This document shows, piece after piece, positions 1 through 9,562 of a stretch of DNA of 64,000 nt. The first letter of the stretch is position 1. The number at the start of each line of letters is the position of its first letter. Made by a program: the position numbers and the translations under genes. The notes under the pieces were generated by a model, which saw only the letters and a list, made by a program, of their open reading frames with translations, was not told the origin of the DNA and did no database searches. Source of the stretch: BNWE01 sp964369545 (GTDB lineage Bacteria; Pseudomonadota; Alphaproteobacteria; UBA3830); assembly GCA_964369545.1 (NCBI GenBank), contig CAYJFA010000004.1, positions 1 through 64,000 of the forward strand, given 5' to 3'.

Positions 1-612
1 CTCGTTGATTTAAAGCAATTTCCTGTCAAATCAGATAGAATAGATTCGCCTCCCTACGGCGGTGGACGTGGAATGATTTTATCACCAATTTGCTTTGAAC
101 AGGCATTTAATTCATTGTCTGAAAAATCCAAAGAAATGCGACGTATATACTTTTCTCCGCGCGGTCGTCAATTAAAACAAGAGGATCTTTATGATGTCAG
201 CAGATCCGACGGATTGACAATGATTTGCGGCCGCTATGAGGGCATTGATCAAAGAATATTGAACGCGTATGATATTGAAGAAATTTCCATAGGAGATTTT
301 GTTCTGCTCGGCGGAGAGGTAGCCGCTATGGCTATTATTGAAGGATGTGTGAGGCTACTACCCAATATTGTAGGTGAGCAGGAATCTATCGCTAACGATT
401 CATTTCAGCAGAATCTACTTGAATATGATCAATATACCCAGCCTAGAACATTTCGTGATATCGATGTTCCGGATATACTCCTTTCCGGCGATCATAAGAA
501 AATTAATAATTACCGCGAGACGCAGTCAAAAATATTAACGATGAAAAAACGCCCCGATCTATGGGCAAAATATATCTCTGAGCAGATGTCCGAAATTTTT
601 GAAAAAACGTAA
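1..612 (+). CDS. trmD: tRNA (guanine-N1)-methyltransferase TrmD, 5' end outside window
   Basis: TrmD methylates N1 of guanine 37 in tRNAs with a G at position 36, using S-adenosylmethionine, and prevents +1 frameshifting. The frame is open from base 1, so the N-terminus is missing. Visible family motifs are the PYGGGRGM loop near base 50, ICGRYEGIDQRI near 220-260, the glycine-rich SIGDFVLLGGE of the trefoil-knot SAM site near 290, and the C-terminal YTQPRTF and SGDHKKI segments. In the first loop the residue after GGG is Arg, where Ala or Pro is usual. The partner gene rplS, which commonly follows trmD, is absent downstream. Identification is secure. Confidence 0.96.
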   Translation, partial: LVDLKQFPVKSDRIDSPPYGGGRGMILSPICFEQAFNSLSEKSKEMRRIYFSPRGRQLKQEDLYDVSRSDGLTMICGRYEGIDQRILNAYDIEEISIGDFVLLGGEVAAMAIIEGCVRLLPNIVGEQESIANDSFQQNLLEYDQYTQPRTFRDIDVPDILLSGDHKKINNYRETQSKILTMKKRPDLWAKYISEQMSEIFEKT

Positions 613-1009
613 GGTTAGGGTACTATAAAATTCAACGATGTTTTTGAATAATGATTCAAAAAACAACTATTATTTTATAAAAATACTATTATATAAGTTA
701 GTAATTTATATGATGTTTATTTCAAAAATCAGAAAAATGGAGATAAAAAATAGAATAAGAAAAAAGTATATGCGTAGCGGATAACTATCGATAGTTATTT
801 TTGTATTAATGTGTGAGATTCACAGATATCGTTTTAATTTTTGAATTTAAGAATCTGTTTTAAAATTCCGTGAGTTAATAATTCTTACTTTTTAGAATTG
901 TACTCAAATTTTTTCTACATCAATTCGGAATACTTTTTATTAGGAGTTTTGCAATTAAAAGTTGTATTATCATTATAAATGCAACGAAAAATTGTAGGAG
1001 AGAATTACA
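613..1009. other. Gene-less AT-rich interval
   Basis: About 400 bases separate trmD from the next gene. I see no convincing reading frame, tRNA or terminator here. The stretch is rich in A/T runs. Its last bases hold an AGGAG (996-1000) that serves the downstream TTG start. Confidence 0.6.
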
Positions 1010-2479
1010 TTGGGAACTGAAAATACAGATGATAACAAAGACGGTGGGTCAATATCAGGAATATACTTTACTCCAAAAGAGATGATAGTTATTCGAGAAC
1101 TTGTAAGTGGAGAAGCATATAAAATAATTGCGGCAAGGCTCTCTTTATCAACTAGAACGCTGGAATATCATATAAAAAACATTATGAATAAAGTGGGGTG
1201 CAATTCAAAATCAGAATTATTGGCATTCTTTAATGCTAACGGTATATTTCCAGATGCCGAATATCAAAATAATCCCTTAAAAGAAAAAACGTCCTTTTTT
1301 AATAAGAACAAAAAACTCATTGTTGCTTTGATCGTTATACTTACTCTAATATCAGTTGTTTTGTTTTGTTTTTTTGAAAAACATAAAGATATAGCGATAG
1401 TAGATATACCGAAGCTTCAAGAAAATTTTTTGGAGCGTTCCGATCTGATAAGCAAAATAATGAAAAATTTGGACCTGCAAGAGAATATAAGGACAGTAGT
1501 TATTGTCGGTGGCGGTGGAGCCGGGAAAACTACTTTAGGGAGAGAGGTTTTATCTTCGTTCAAATGCCCAGTCAGATGGGAAATAAACGCAGAAACCAGC
1601 GATAGCATTTACAATTCTTTTTTTGATTTAGCTGAACATATGGCTGTTAGGCCAGAATCTCAGAAAGAGCTGGAATCTATAAAAACACTTCAGAGTTTTG
1701 AAGAAAAAAGAAAAAAATTGATAAAACTTACTTCTGGCCTCCTAAAGCAATCTAGGGATTGGTGTTTATTATTTGATAACGTAGATGCTTTAAAATATGT
1801 GAGTTCATATCTTCCTCATAATACTGATTCTTGGGGAAAAGGTACCGTGATAATTACCACACGTAACGAAGATATAAAAAATGTGAGTTTTATAAAATCT
1901 TCTTGGATAATTAACGTAGGTTTGTTGACCGAGGAAGAACAGCGTAATTTGTTTTGTGAGATATTTTATAAGTCTGCATTTGAAAAATTAGATAAAGACT
2001 TACAGTCAAGAATAAAAAAATTTCTGTCTAACATACCGAAGATGCCTCTTGATATCTGTGCAGCGGCATATTATTTAAAAAACACCAAAATATCTTTAGA
2101 TGACTATGAAAAAATTATGTCTACTTCCTGTAGAGATTTGAATGACGCTCAAGGAGCTCTTTTAGAAGAAAATGTTAACTACAGTAAAACGAGATACAGT
2201 ATTGTAAGTTCTGTTTTTGAAGAGATATTGAAGGAAAATTCCAAATTTAAATCTCTATTGTTATTTATGTGTTTACTTGATTCTCAAAATATTCCTAAAA
2301 GTATATTGAAGATGTCAATAGACTCTATCAACGTGGACAAATTTATATATAATTTAAGAAGGCATTCTTTAATTATTGACAACGGGAGCACTATTTCTAT
2401 ACACAGAAGTAGTCAAAGTATAGGACTCGATTATATACTTACTGTATTAACCTCAGAAGAAAAGAAAAAAATAGTTTGA
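1010..2479 (+). CDS. Membrane-anchored LuxR-type HTH and NB-ARC ATPase protein
   Basis: The 489-residue protein starts at TTG, with AGGAG nine bases upstream. Residues about 18-80 form a LuxR/GerE helix-turn-helix (SLSTRTLEYHIKNIMNKVG core). Residues about 101-124 are one hydrophobic membrane helix flanked by lysines. From about 135 onward is an NB-ARC/STAND NTPase: Walker A GGGGAGKT at 167-174, a Walker B LLFDNVDA near 253, VIITTRN as sensor-like strand, and MPLDICAAA in the GLPL position. STAND proteins are signal-triggered switches; LuxR domains bind DNA. The order HTH, membrane helix, ATPase would place the ATPase outside the cytoplasm if the helix fully crosses the membrane, which is odd. 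The C-terminal sensor repeats expected of STAND proteins are missing. A frameshift in an A7 run (2465-2471) would extend the frame to 2562. The ligand and targets are unknown. Confidence 0.75.
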   Translation: MGTENTDDNKDGGSISGIYFTPKEMIVIRELVSGEAYKIIAARLSLSTRTLEYHIKNIMNKVGCNSKSELLAFFNANGIFPDAEYQNNPLKEKTSFFNKNKKLIVALIVILTLISVVLFCFFEKHKDIAIVDIPKLQENFLERSDLISKIMKNLDLQENIRTVVIVGGGGAGKTTLGREVLSSFKCPVRWEINAETSDSIYNSFFDLAEHMAVRPESQKELESIKTLQSFEEKRKKLIKLTSGLLKQSRDWCLLFDNVDALKYVSSYLPHNTDSWGKGTVIITTRNEDIKNVSFIKSSWIINVGLLTEEEQRNLFCEIFYKSAFEKLDKDLQSRIKKFLSNIPKMPLDICAAAYYLKNTKISLDDYEKIMSTSCRDLNDAQGALLEENVNYSKTRYSIVSSVFEEILKENSKFKSLLLFMCLLDSQNIPKSILKMSIDSINVDKFIYNLRRHSLIIDNGSTISIHRSSQSIGLDYILTVLTSEEKKKIV

Positions 2480-2562
2480 AAATTTTTGAGGCGATTTATT
2501 GGAAAAACTACGAGTTCACCAAATACTACATTGCTGAAAACATAAATCTTGCAAAAAATTAA

Positions 2563-2930
2563 TCCAAAGCTATGTATATTAAATCGGATAAGATAATATT
2601 CTTTTTACAATATGCCTACTTTTTCATTTTTTCCTTTAGTAGTTCTATATTCTTTAAAAGTTTCACTATTTTTTGCGTGAGGAGAAAGACCCGCTAATGA
2701 AGTTGTAGATTTTTGATTAATACTCAAGTATGCTACCGGCGCTCATTTTAATTCATTCTCATTCTTAAGTAAAATATTTTGAATGCAAACGAGCTCATAA
2801 GAGATTACAGAACACCTGTTTCAAGCTTGATTATAAAAATCTTTTGATTATTTTTGAATAAGTTTTATGTTACTCTTTTGAGTATTCTTTATATAAAAGA
2901 ATAATATTAATTACAGGATATATTGTAAGA
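2563..2930. other. Gene-less interval after the NB-ARC gene
   Basis: About 370 bases with no reading frame I can support. It may be the decayed 3' part (repeat region) of the NB-ARC gene, but no repeat motif is readable. The final bases precede the GTG start of lptE. Confidence 0.4.
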
Positions 2931-3431
2931 GTGACTATTTTTAAAAATAATTTTTGTTTCAATTTTTTATTATTTTTATTATTTGTAGGGTGTTCTGTAG
3001 AGCCGCTTTACGAGCATAATGCAGAATCTTCCACAGAAAAATTTTCTGATATTTATGTAGATGTTATAGCGGGACGTGACGGGCAGAAATTACGTTCTCA
3101 CCTTATGGATTCCTTTAGAGATATTCGTTTTTCTAAGAAGAAATGCAAATTATCTGTTAATTTGATAGGATATGAGAAGTCATTTGCAATTGCGAAAGAT
3201 GGAGCAGCAAAGCGAGTTTTGTTTACCTATGACGCGCACATTACATTGCGGGATAATACTAATAAAATCATTTTGAAAAGAAAAGTTTCTACTTCAACGA
3301 GTTATAATATTGCACATTCACACGGGGAGGTTACTTTATCATTGTATGGTCGTCATAACGATGCTCTCATTAAAGATTTGTGCAGAAAAATAGTTGAAAT
3401 TGTAAGGATGAATTTGTCTAGTGAAAATTGA
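2931..3431 (+). CDS. lptE: LPS-assembly lipoprotein LptE
   Basis: LptE is an outer-membrane lipoprotein that plugs the LptD barrel and helps insert lipopolysaccharide in the outer leaflet. The 166-residue product has a hydrophobic leader ending in LFVGC, a usable lipobox with Cys21, followed by SVEPLY, which resembles the CGFxPLY start of alphaproteobacterial LptE. The GRDGQKLRSHL stretch near 50 matches the conserved helix of the family. The gene starts with GTG and overlaps the next gene by 11 bases. The lptE-holA pairing is typical of alphaproteobacteria. This call rests on the lipobox, a few motif matches and the neighbour. Confidence 0.75.
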   Translation: MTIFKNNFCFNFLLFLLFVGCSVEPLYEHNAESSTEKFSDIYVDVIAGRDGQKLRSHLMDSFRDIRFSKKKCKLSVNLIGYEKSFAIAKDGAAKRVLFTYDAHITLRDNTNKIILKRKVSTSTSYNIAHSHGEVTLSLYGRHNDALIKDLCRKIVEIVRMNLSSEN

Positions 3432-4224
3432 TTTTGCAAATATATCTGATATTCATATAGAGCCAGGAAAAGTCTTTTATTTATACGGAAATTACAAAAA
3501 AACCTTTGATGTTTTTTGCGATTTCATTATAGAAAAATTCAAGAATAAATTTAAATGTGCAAAAGTCGATGTATTTCACATTTCATTTTCGGAATACATG
3601 AAAATTAAAGATGAACAATGTGATTTATTTGAAACGCAAACTAGTTTTTTTTGTATTAAAAATATCGAGGACAATCATATAGATAATTTTAGAAAGTTAT
3701 TTAGTCATTCAAGTGATATTTTCGTTTTGGATAGTGGTGACTATAGAAAGTCTAAAAAAGTCAATGATTTCTGCTTGAAGCAGGATGGAATTAATGCGAT
3801 TGCTTCTTTTAAAAATAATTCAACATTACTATCGTTATGTAAGATGTTATTTCCTGCTGTTTCAGCAGCGGTTCATTATGAAATCGCAAAAATTATAAAT
3901 AATACTGATGAAGAATTGTTCTCTTTACTTAGAAAAATTTCTATATTGCTGGATGAAGGAAATCTAGAATTATTAAAACAATACACAATTTATAAACAGT
4001 CGTTTTTGCAGGACATGGATTTTATTCCATTAGCTAGATATTTGCTGAGGTTATCAATTCAGGAAAAAATTTATGATAAGAAGCATGAATTTATTACATT
4101 AAATCTTTTAAAGGAAAACGCAATCGAAGATCTTATAAAATCAGAGATATATCATAAAATTGGAATTGTTCTGGAGAAAAGTCACTTATATCACATACTT
4201 CAGCTTCAAAAAACAAAAGTTTAA
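3421..4224 (+). CDS. holA: DNA polymerase III delta subunit (clamp loader), divergent
   Basis: HolA is the wrench of the clamp loader that opens the beta clamp during replication. The 267-residue product starts at GTG inside the end of lptE, so the two are translationally coupled. It shows the family outline: an N-terminal YLYGNYKKTFDVFCDFI strand-helix in place of the degenerate P-loop, an FETQTSFFCIKNI segment, and a helical C-terminal part rich in Leu and Ile. It is shorter than the usual 330-345 residues, so the C-terminal domain looks trimmed. Sequence similarity alone is weak; the position right after lptE is the main support. Confidence 0.65.
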   Translation: MKIDFANISDIHIEPGKVFYLYGNYKKTFDVFCDFIIEKFKNKFKCAKVDVFHISFSEYMKIKDEQCDLFETQTSFFCIKNIEDNHIDNFRKLFSHSSDIFVLDSGDYRKSKKVNDFCLKQDGINAIASFKNNSTLLSLCKMLFPAVSAAVHYEIAKIINNTDEELFSLLRKISILLDEGNLELLKQYTIYKQSFLQDMDFIPLARYLLRLSIQEKIYDKKHEFITLNLLKENAIEDLIKSEIYHKIGIVLEKSHLYHILQLQKTKV

Positions 4225-4314
4225 TTATTTTTTATTCACAAAGTTATAAAATCGTTTATATTGATGTGATAATATGTTTGTTATATTGATGGCCTGGTAA
4301 TTGTTAGGAAAAAA

Positions 4315-6963
4315 ATGCTAGAGAAAAATTTTGATCCCAAATCTTTTGAAAAAAACTTTTCCTTTGATATAGAGGCATCTGTACAAAATCATAAATCTGA
4401 TCCGTTTATGATTTTATTACCTCCTCCAAACATTACTGGATCTCTGCATATAGGGCATTCGTTATGCTATACACTACAAGATATACTTGCCAGATATAAA
4501 AGACTGAAGGGGTTTGATGTTTTATTCCAACCAGGTCTTGATCATGCGGGTATTGTAACACAGTTGTTAGTCGAAAAACTGCTTTATGAAAAAGGGGTGG
4601 AAAAGGGCGCTATTACAAGGGAGGCTTTACTAAAAGAAATATGGCATTGGAAAGAAAATTCCGGATGTGCAATTTTGGATCAAATGAAAGCACTGGGAAT
4701 TTCGTGCGATTTTTCTCGTCTCAGATTTACTATGGATGAAGACAGTAAAAAAGCTGTCACAAAATTATTCGTTAAACTTTTTGATGATGGGCTTCTTTAC
4801 CGCGGTGAGCGAATGGTCAACTGGGATCCGCTGATTTGTTCCGCTATCTCTGATTTGGAAGTTGTTGAAAAGGAAGTGGATAGTTATTTATGGCATATAA
4901 AATATATGTTGGCGGATTCATCTGATTTTATTACGGTTGCTACTACGCGCCCGGAAACAATTTTTGGAGATACTGCCGTTGCTGTTAATCCAAAAGATGC
5001 CAGATATAAGCATCTAGTAGGAAAGAAGGTAATTGTTCCATTAATGGATCGTGTTATACCTATAATTTCGGATAGTTATGCAGATCCAGAGAAAGGATCT
5101 GGAGTAGTAAAAATTACTCCAGCTCATGATTTTAACGATTTTGAAGTCGGAAAAAGACATAAACTTCCAATCATAGATATCATGAACGAAAAAGGGGAAT
5201 TAAATGGAAATGTGCCAGATATTTTTCAACACTTAGAGCGTTTTGAAGCAAGAAAAATGGTTGTAGATTTGCTTGAAAAGAAAGGGTTTTTGGATAAAGT
5301 TGATCCGCTCAAGCAGATTCTTCCTTGCGGTGATCGTTCTGGTGCCATATTGGAGCCACGTATTACTCATCAGTGGTTCGTCAAAGCAGAGGAATTGGCT
5401 AAACCAGCTATTGAGGCAGTGAGAACTGGGAAAATTAAGTTTATTCCTAAACATTGGGAAAATTTGTACTTCGAGTGGTTGGAGAACATAAAGCCTTGGT
5501 GTATTTCTCGACAAATTTGGTGGGGACATCGAATTCCAGCATGGTATGGTCCTGATGGACAGATATTTGTCGCCGAAACATTTGATGAAGCACATGCTAA
5601 TGCTGTTAAATTTTATGGAAAAAACATTATTGAGCTTACGCAAGATAACGATGTCTTAGATACATGGTTTTCTGCTGCTATGTGGCCATTTATTACTCTA
5701 GGATGGCCGAAGACAATAGAAGATTTAAAAAGATTTTACTCGAATATTACTATTGTCACAGGATTTGACATTATATTTTTTTGGGTTGCAAGAATGATAA
5801 TGTTCGGGGTCTATACAATGAACGAGATTCCATTTAAAGACATATATATACATGGACTTGTACGTGACGAAAAAGGTCGAAAAATGTCTAAGTCTAGAGG
5901 AAATGTGATCGATCCTCTGAATTTATGTAATAAATACGGAGCAGACGCTGTTAGATATACTTTGGCATCAATGTCCTCTCCTGGGCGTGATTTAAAAATT
6001 AATGATCAATCTGTAGAAACGGGAAGAAATTTTCTTACTAAGCTTTGGAATATAGTGAGATTTTCCCAGATGAACGGTTGCGTATACAATAAAGAATTTG
6101 ATCCTGGTAAAGTTACAAATCATATTTCCCGATGGATTATTTTTAAAATTAAGCAAATGGTATTGGATGTCGAAAGTTCTATTGAGAATTATAGATTTGA
6201 TGATGCTTCTCGGAATATTTATCATTGTGTTTGGGATTCATTTTGTGATTGGTATATTGAGTTTATAAAGCCCATTTTACAGCATTCTGCAATAGATATG
6301 AACAGTAAAAATGGATATGACTTAGACTTTACATTATTGAAAAAAGATATTAGAGATACTACTGCATGGGCTATTTTGCAATTTGTTCGTGTATTGTATC
6401 CTATTACGCCATTTATTTCTAAAAAATTAAGTGGAGAGCTTGGAATATTGGATATCTGCTGGCCTAATTTGACCGATCTTGATGAAGATTTCACAGAATC
6501 TGTTAAAAAGATTGAGTTATTAAAAGAAACGATAACCTCAGTAAGATCTATGAGACAGTATTTACGAATTTCACCTTCTGAAGTTTTAAAAGCGAAGATT
6601 GAGACTTCAGATGAACGCTATATTGAATTAATATCGGAAAATAAAGAAATTATAAAAATGATGGCCGGAATAGAAGTTTTTAACAGCATTTCTCGGCAAA
6701 CTTTTCCAGTTATAGTAGGTGGGACGATAATTCATATTGAATTCAGCGGAGAAATAGATGTTAAAAATGAAGAACAACGGTTAAAAGCAGAAATCGAAAA
6801 ATTACAGAAAGTTAAAAATGATGCTGTGTTAAGACTGAGTAACAAAGAGTTTATGTCTAAAGCATCTGATGATATCATACAAGAACACAAAAAACGCGTT
6901 GAAAATACAAATGACAAAATACAGCGATTGGATTACGTTGTACAAAGTTTGGCGAATATTTAG
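4315..6963 (+). CDS. valS: Valine--tRNA ligase
   Basis: ValS charges tRNA-Val with valine and clears misactivated threonine. The 882-residue product is a class Ia synthetase of bacterial type. It has the HIGH motif at 45-48 inside PPPNITGSLHIGH, the CP1 editing domain with TTRPETIFGDTA near 210, WCISRQIWWGHRIPAW near 395, KMSKS at 523-527, an anticodon-binding helical domain, and a C-terminal coiled coil from about 810 to 880. The start ATG is preceded by AGGAAAAA. It lies 90 bases after holA and could share its transcript. The bacterial form differs from the archaeal-type ValRS known from Rickettsia, which mildly argues against a position within Rickettsiaceae. Confidence 0.98.
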   Translation: MLEKNFDPKSFEKNFSFDIEASVQNHKSDPFMILLPPPNITGSLHIGHSLCYTLQDILARYKRLKGFDVLFQPGLDHAGIVTQLLVEKLLYEKGVEKGAITREALLKEIWHWKENSGCAILDQMKALGISCDFSRLRFTMDEDSKKAVTKLFVKLFDDGLLYRGERMVNWDPLICSAISDLEVVEKEVDSYLWHIKYMLADSSDFITVATTRPETIFGDTAVAVNPKDARYKHLVGKKVIVPLMDRVIPIISDSYADPEKGSGVVKITPAHDFNDFEVGKRHKLPIIDIMNEKGELNGNVPDIFQHLERFEARKMVVDLLEKKGFLDKVDPLKQILPCGDRSGAILEPRITHQWFVKAEELAKPAIEAVRTGKIKFIPKHWENLYFEWLENIKPWCISRQIWWGHRIPAWYGPDGQIFVAETFDEAHANAVKFYGKNIIELTQDNDVLDTWFSAAMWPFITLGWPKTIEDLKRFYSNITIVTGFDIIFFWVARMIMFGVYTMNEIPFKDIYIHGLVRDEKGRKMSKSRGNVIDPLNLCNKYGADAVRYTLASMSSPGRDLKINDQSVETGRNFLTKLWNIVRFSQMNGCVYNKEFDPGKVTNHISRWIIFKIKQMVLDVESSIENYRFDDASRNIYHCVWDSFCDWYIEFIKPILQHSAIDMNSKNGYDLDFTLLKKDIRDTTAWAILQFVRVLYPITPFISKKLSGELGILDICWPNLTDLDEDFTESVKKIELLKETITSVRSMRQYLRISPSEVLKAKIETSDERYIELISENKEIIKMMAGIEVFNSISRQTFPVIVGGTIIHIEFSGEIDVKNEEQRLKAEIEKLQKVKNDAVLRLSNKEFMSKASDDIIQEHKKRVENTNDKIQRLDYVVQSLANI

Positions 6964-7073
6964 AATACTTCATTATAAGTGAATTTAGTAACTAGAGGCT
7001 CTTTTTAGTAGAGTTAAATATTCAACAATTGCATTGTTATGCAGGTATTATACAACAATATACATAGAAAAAT

Positions 7074-8051
7074 ATGGAATTAGATGATTATATCAGTGAT
7101 TTTGTTAATTCTCCAATAATGCAAAGAATAAAATATGTTGATTTATCGGGGCCCGTTAAGTTTATGTGTGCCGGTATTCCTGATATTTCACGTTTCGAAC
7201 ATTGTATTGGAGTTTGGAATCTACTAAAAAAAGTTGGAGCGAATAAACAGGAACAGGTAGCTGGCTTGCTACATGATACTTCTCATACGGTTTTTTCACA
7301 TGTAGCAGATTTTTTGTTTTCTGAGGATAGTAGCGCAGAGGAATATAAAAATAGTTCATATCAAGATACTACCCATATGCAATTTTTGAGTAATATGAAC
7401 ATATTTCCAATACTTGAAAAACACGGATTAACTCTAGAAGATGTAGATATTTATCAAAAAGAATATTTAGCTTTAGAACAACCGTTGCCTGATATGTGTG
7501 CAGATCGCATAGACTACAATATTAGAACAGGTGTTGCTTTTAAAAAAATATCTAAAGATGAGGCTCATAAAATAATAAATGATTTACAATATGTAAATAA
7601 TAAATGGTTTTTTACGAATATAGAAAACGCAGCTATGCTTGGAAAATTATCTCTTAATTTCACAAAGAATTTTTGGGGAGATAAAGAAGGATATTCCATA
7701 ATGATGCATTTTGCAAACGCGTTGAAAAGGGCATTAAAAATATCTTTAATATGTTACGATGATTTATATTCAACTGATGATGTTGTTTTTAATAGATTAG
7801 CTGACTCAAAAGATTCGATAATTCAGTTGATGCTAAAACAATGTAAAGAACCAGTTCGAAAATTTTCGGAATATAAATATAAAAAAATAAAGGTTTATCC
7901 TAAATTTAGAGGAATAGATCCTCTAGTAAAAAGTGCGCATTCTGGAAAAATATTGAGATTAACTGAATTAGAACAAGAATTTAAAGAAGAATTTGATTTT
8001 GTTGATTCCTGGTGTCAAAAAGGATATGTAATAGATATTTTAAAAGAATAA
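7074..8051 (+). CDS. HD-domain phosphohydrolase (dGTPase/SAMHD1-like)
   Basis: The 325-residue protein has the metal-binding pattern of an HD superfamily hydrolase: His43 in RFEHCIGV, His67-Asp68 in GLLHDTSHTVFSHV, and a later Asp in DMCADRIDYN. The RFEHCIGVW and LHDTSHTVFSHV arrangement is that of COG1078-type proteins related to dNTP triphosphohydrolases and SAMHD1. Such enzymes cleave nucleotides or phosphodiesters; the substrate here cannot be told. The early part QRIKYVDLSGP matches the family start, so the protein is nearly full length. It stands alone between valS and the convergent hisS. Confidence 0.8.
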   Translation: MELDDYISDFVNSPIMQRIKYVDLSGPVKFMCAGIPDISRFEHCIGVWNLLKKVGANKQEQVAGLLHDTSHTVFSHVADFLFSEDSSAEEYKNSSYQDTTHMQFLSNMNIFPILEKHGLTLEDVDIYQKEYLALEQPLPDMCADRIDYNIRTGVAFKKISKDEAHKIINDLQYVNNKWFFTNIENAAMLGKLSLNFTKNFWGDKEGYSIMMHFANALKRALKISLICYDDLYSTDDVVFNRLADSKDSIIQLMLKQCKEPVRKFSEYKYKKIKVYPKFRGIDPLVKSAHSGKILRLTELEQEFKEEFDFVDSWCQKGYVIDILKE

Positions 8052-8112
8052 TTTTCTTTCTGGGCAATAGATTATATAAGATCTTGTTTTTTTGAAAAAA
8101 TATTATCGGAAT

Positions 8113-9435
8113 TTATTCGTTAAGTAACTTTATTATATCTTTGTTCATATACTCTGTTCTGATAATTGTTTGTTCTTTTGTCTCTAGATTTCGTATGATT
8201 GCCTTATTTTCGAGAAGCTCCACATCATTAGCTATAAGCGCATATTTAATTCCTTTTTTGCTGGCATAGCTCAGCTGTATCCCAAGATTTTTTTCCTGTA
8301 AATAAGTTTCTGTTTTTATACCCAATTTTCTGAACTTTTCTGAAAGCTTCATATAACTTCCTATGAAATTACGATTTTGCACTGTAACCAACAGTTGCGC
8401 AGTGGAAAATTTATCATATTTTAAATGTCCTATTTCAAAAAGCTTTGGAATAAGTCTGGAAATTCCGATTGTTCCTCCGACTCCCGGGAATTTTTTATCA
8501 GATATCATGGCAGTAAGATCGTCATATCTTCCGCCGCCCGCGATACTTCCTATGTCGTTTATATCATCAAAAGTAGTTTCAAAAACGCTTCCGGTGTAGT
8601 AGGTGAGCCCTCTGGCAAGCTTCATGGAGATTTTTATAAATCTGTCTTCAATTCCAAACTTTTTCAAAAGATTTATAACTTCCTCAAGCTCCGAAACTCC
8701 AGAAGCAAATTCTGCATTAAAATTAAGTCCTTTTAACCATGATATTATTTCAGAGTTGTCTCCTTTTTTTTCCGCTTCCAAGAAATTCTTAATTTTATCT
8801 GCATCTTTGCTTTCAATGTTGTATTTTTTAATAGTTTCATTAAATTCTTCCGAAGAAATTTTATCTATTTTATCTATAAGCCTGATGGTATCTGTAATTT
8901 TATCTTCATTAACAAATGATTTCAGAAATCCGCTGAGTATTTTTCTATTGTTTATCTTTGTAGAAAACTTTGGAATATTCAAGGCTAATAACGCGTTGTT
9001 TATTAAGGAGATAATTTCTGCATCATGAGCTATAGATAATTCACCATTACCTATAATATCAATATCGCATTGATAAAATTGACGATACCTTCCGAATTGA
9101 GGTCTTTCTCCTCTCCATACAGGCGAAACTTGATATCTCTTAAATGGAAATATCAAATATCCATTGTATGAAGATACGTACCTTGCTAATGGAATGGTTA
9201 GGTCAAATCTTAAACCTAAATCTTTTTTATCGTTTTTATCTGCCAATCTATATAAACCATAGATTTCATTATCATTACCTTTTGCTAGTAATGTATTTAT
9301 ACGTTCGACGGCAGGTGTATCCATTGGAGCAAAACCATATGATTCAAAATGATTTTTAATAGTGTTAACTGCATTATTGAACGATATTTGCTCATTTGGT
9401 AAGAATTCTGGGAATCCCGAGATATCACTCTTCAT
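8113..9435 (-). CDS. hisS: Histidine--tRNA ligase
   Basis: HisS attaches histidine to tRNA-His. The 440-residue class II synthetase shows LRFDLTIPLARYV (motif 1 region), motif 2 in RGERPQFGRYRQFYQCD, the histidine signatures ARGLTYYTG and AGGGRYDDL, and motif 3 GISRLIP. The C-terminal anticodon domain is present (residues about 345-440). The YQCDID version of motif 2 is typical of the alphaproteobacterial branch. The gene converges with the HD-domain gene and is followed on its own strand by no clear terminator. The start ATG lies about 130 bases from asd, which is on the same strand upstream. Confidence 0.97.
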   Translation of the reverse strand: MKSDISGFPEFLPNEQISFNNAVNTIKNHFESYGFAPMDTPAVERINTLLAKGNDNEIYGLYRLADKNDKKDLGLRFDLTIPLARYVSSYNGYLIFPFKRYQVSPVWRGERPQFGRYRQFYQCDIDIIGNGELSIAHDAEIISLINNALLALNIPKFSTKINNRKILSGFLKSFVNEDKITDTIRLIDKIDKISSEEFNETIKKYNIESKDADKIKNFLEAEKKGDNSEIISWLKGLNFNAEFASGVSELEEVINLLKKFGIEDRFIKISMKLARGLTYYTGSVFETTFDDINDIGSIAGGGRYDDLTAMISDKKFPGVGGTIGISRLIPKLFEIGHLKYDKFSTAQLLVTVQNRNFIGSYMKLSEKFRKLGIKTETYLQEKNLGIQLSYASKKGIKYALIANDVELLENKAIIRNLETKEQTIIRTEYMNKDIIKLLNE

Positions 9436-9562
9436 TATTCAACTTTCCATTCAAGATATCGGTATAAATTAGCATTTTTTATTATTTTATAAAACAATTT
9501 TACTTGTTCTATTATATTAGTGAAAATTATATATTTTAAATACGAAATATTTATTAATATTT

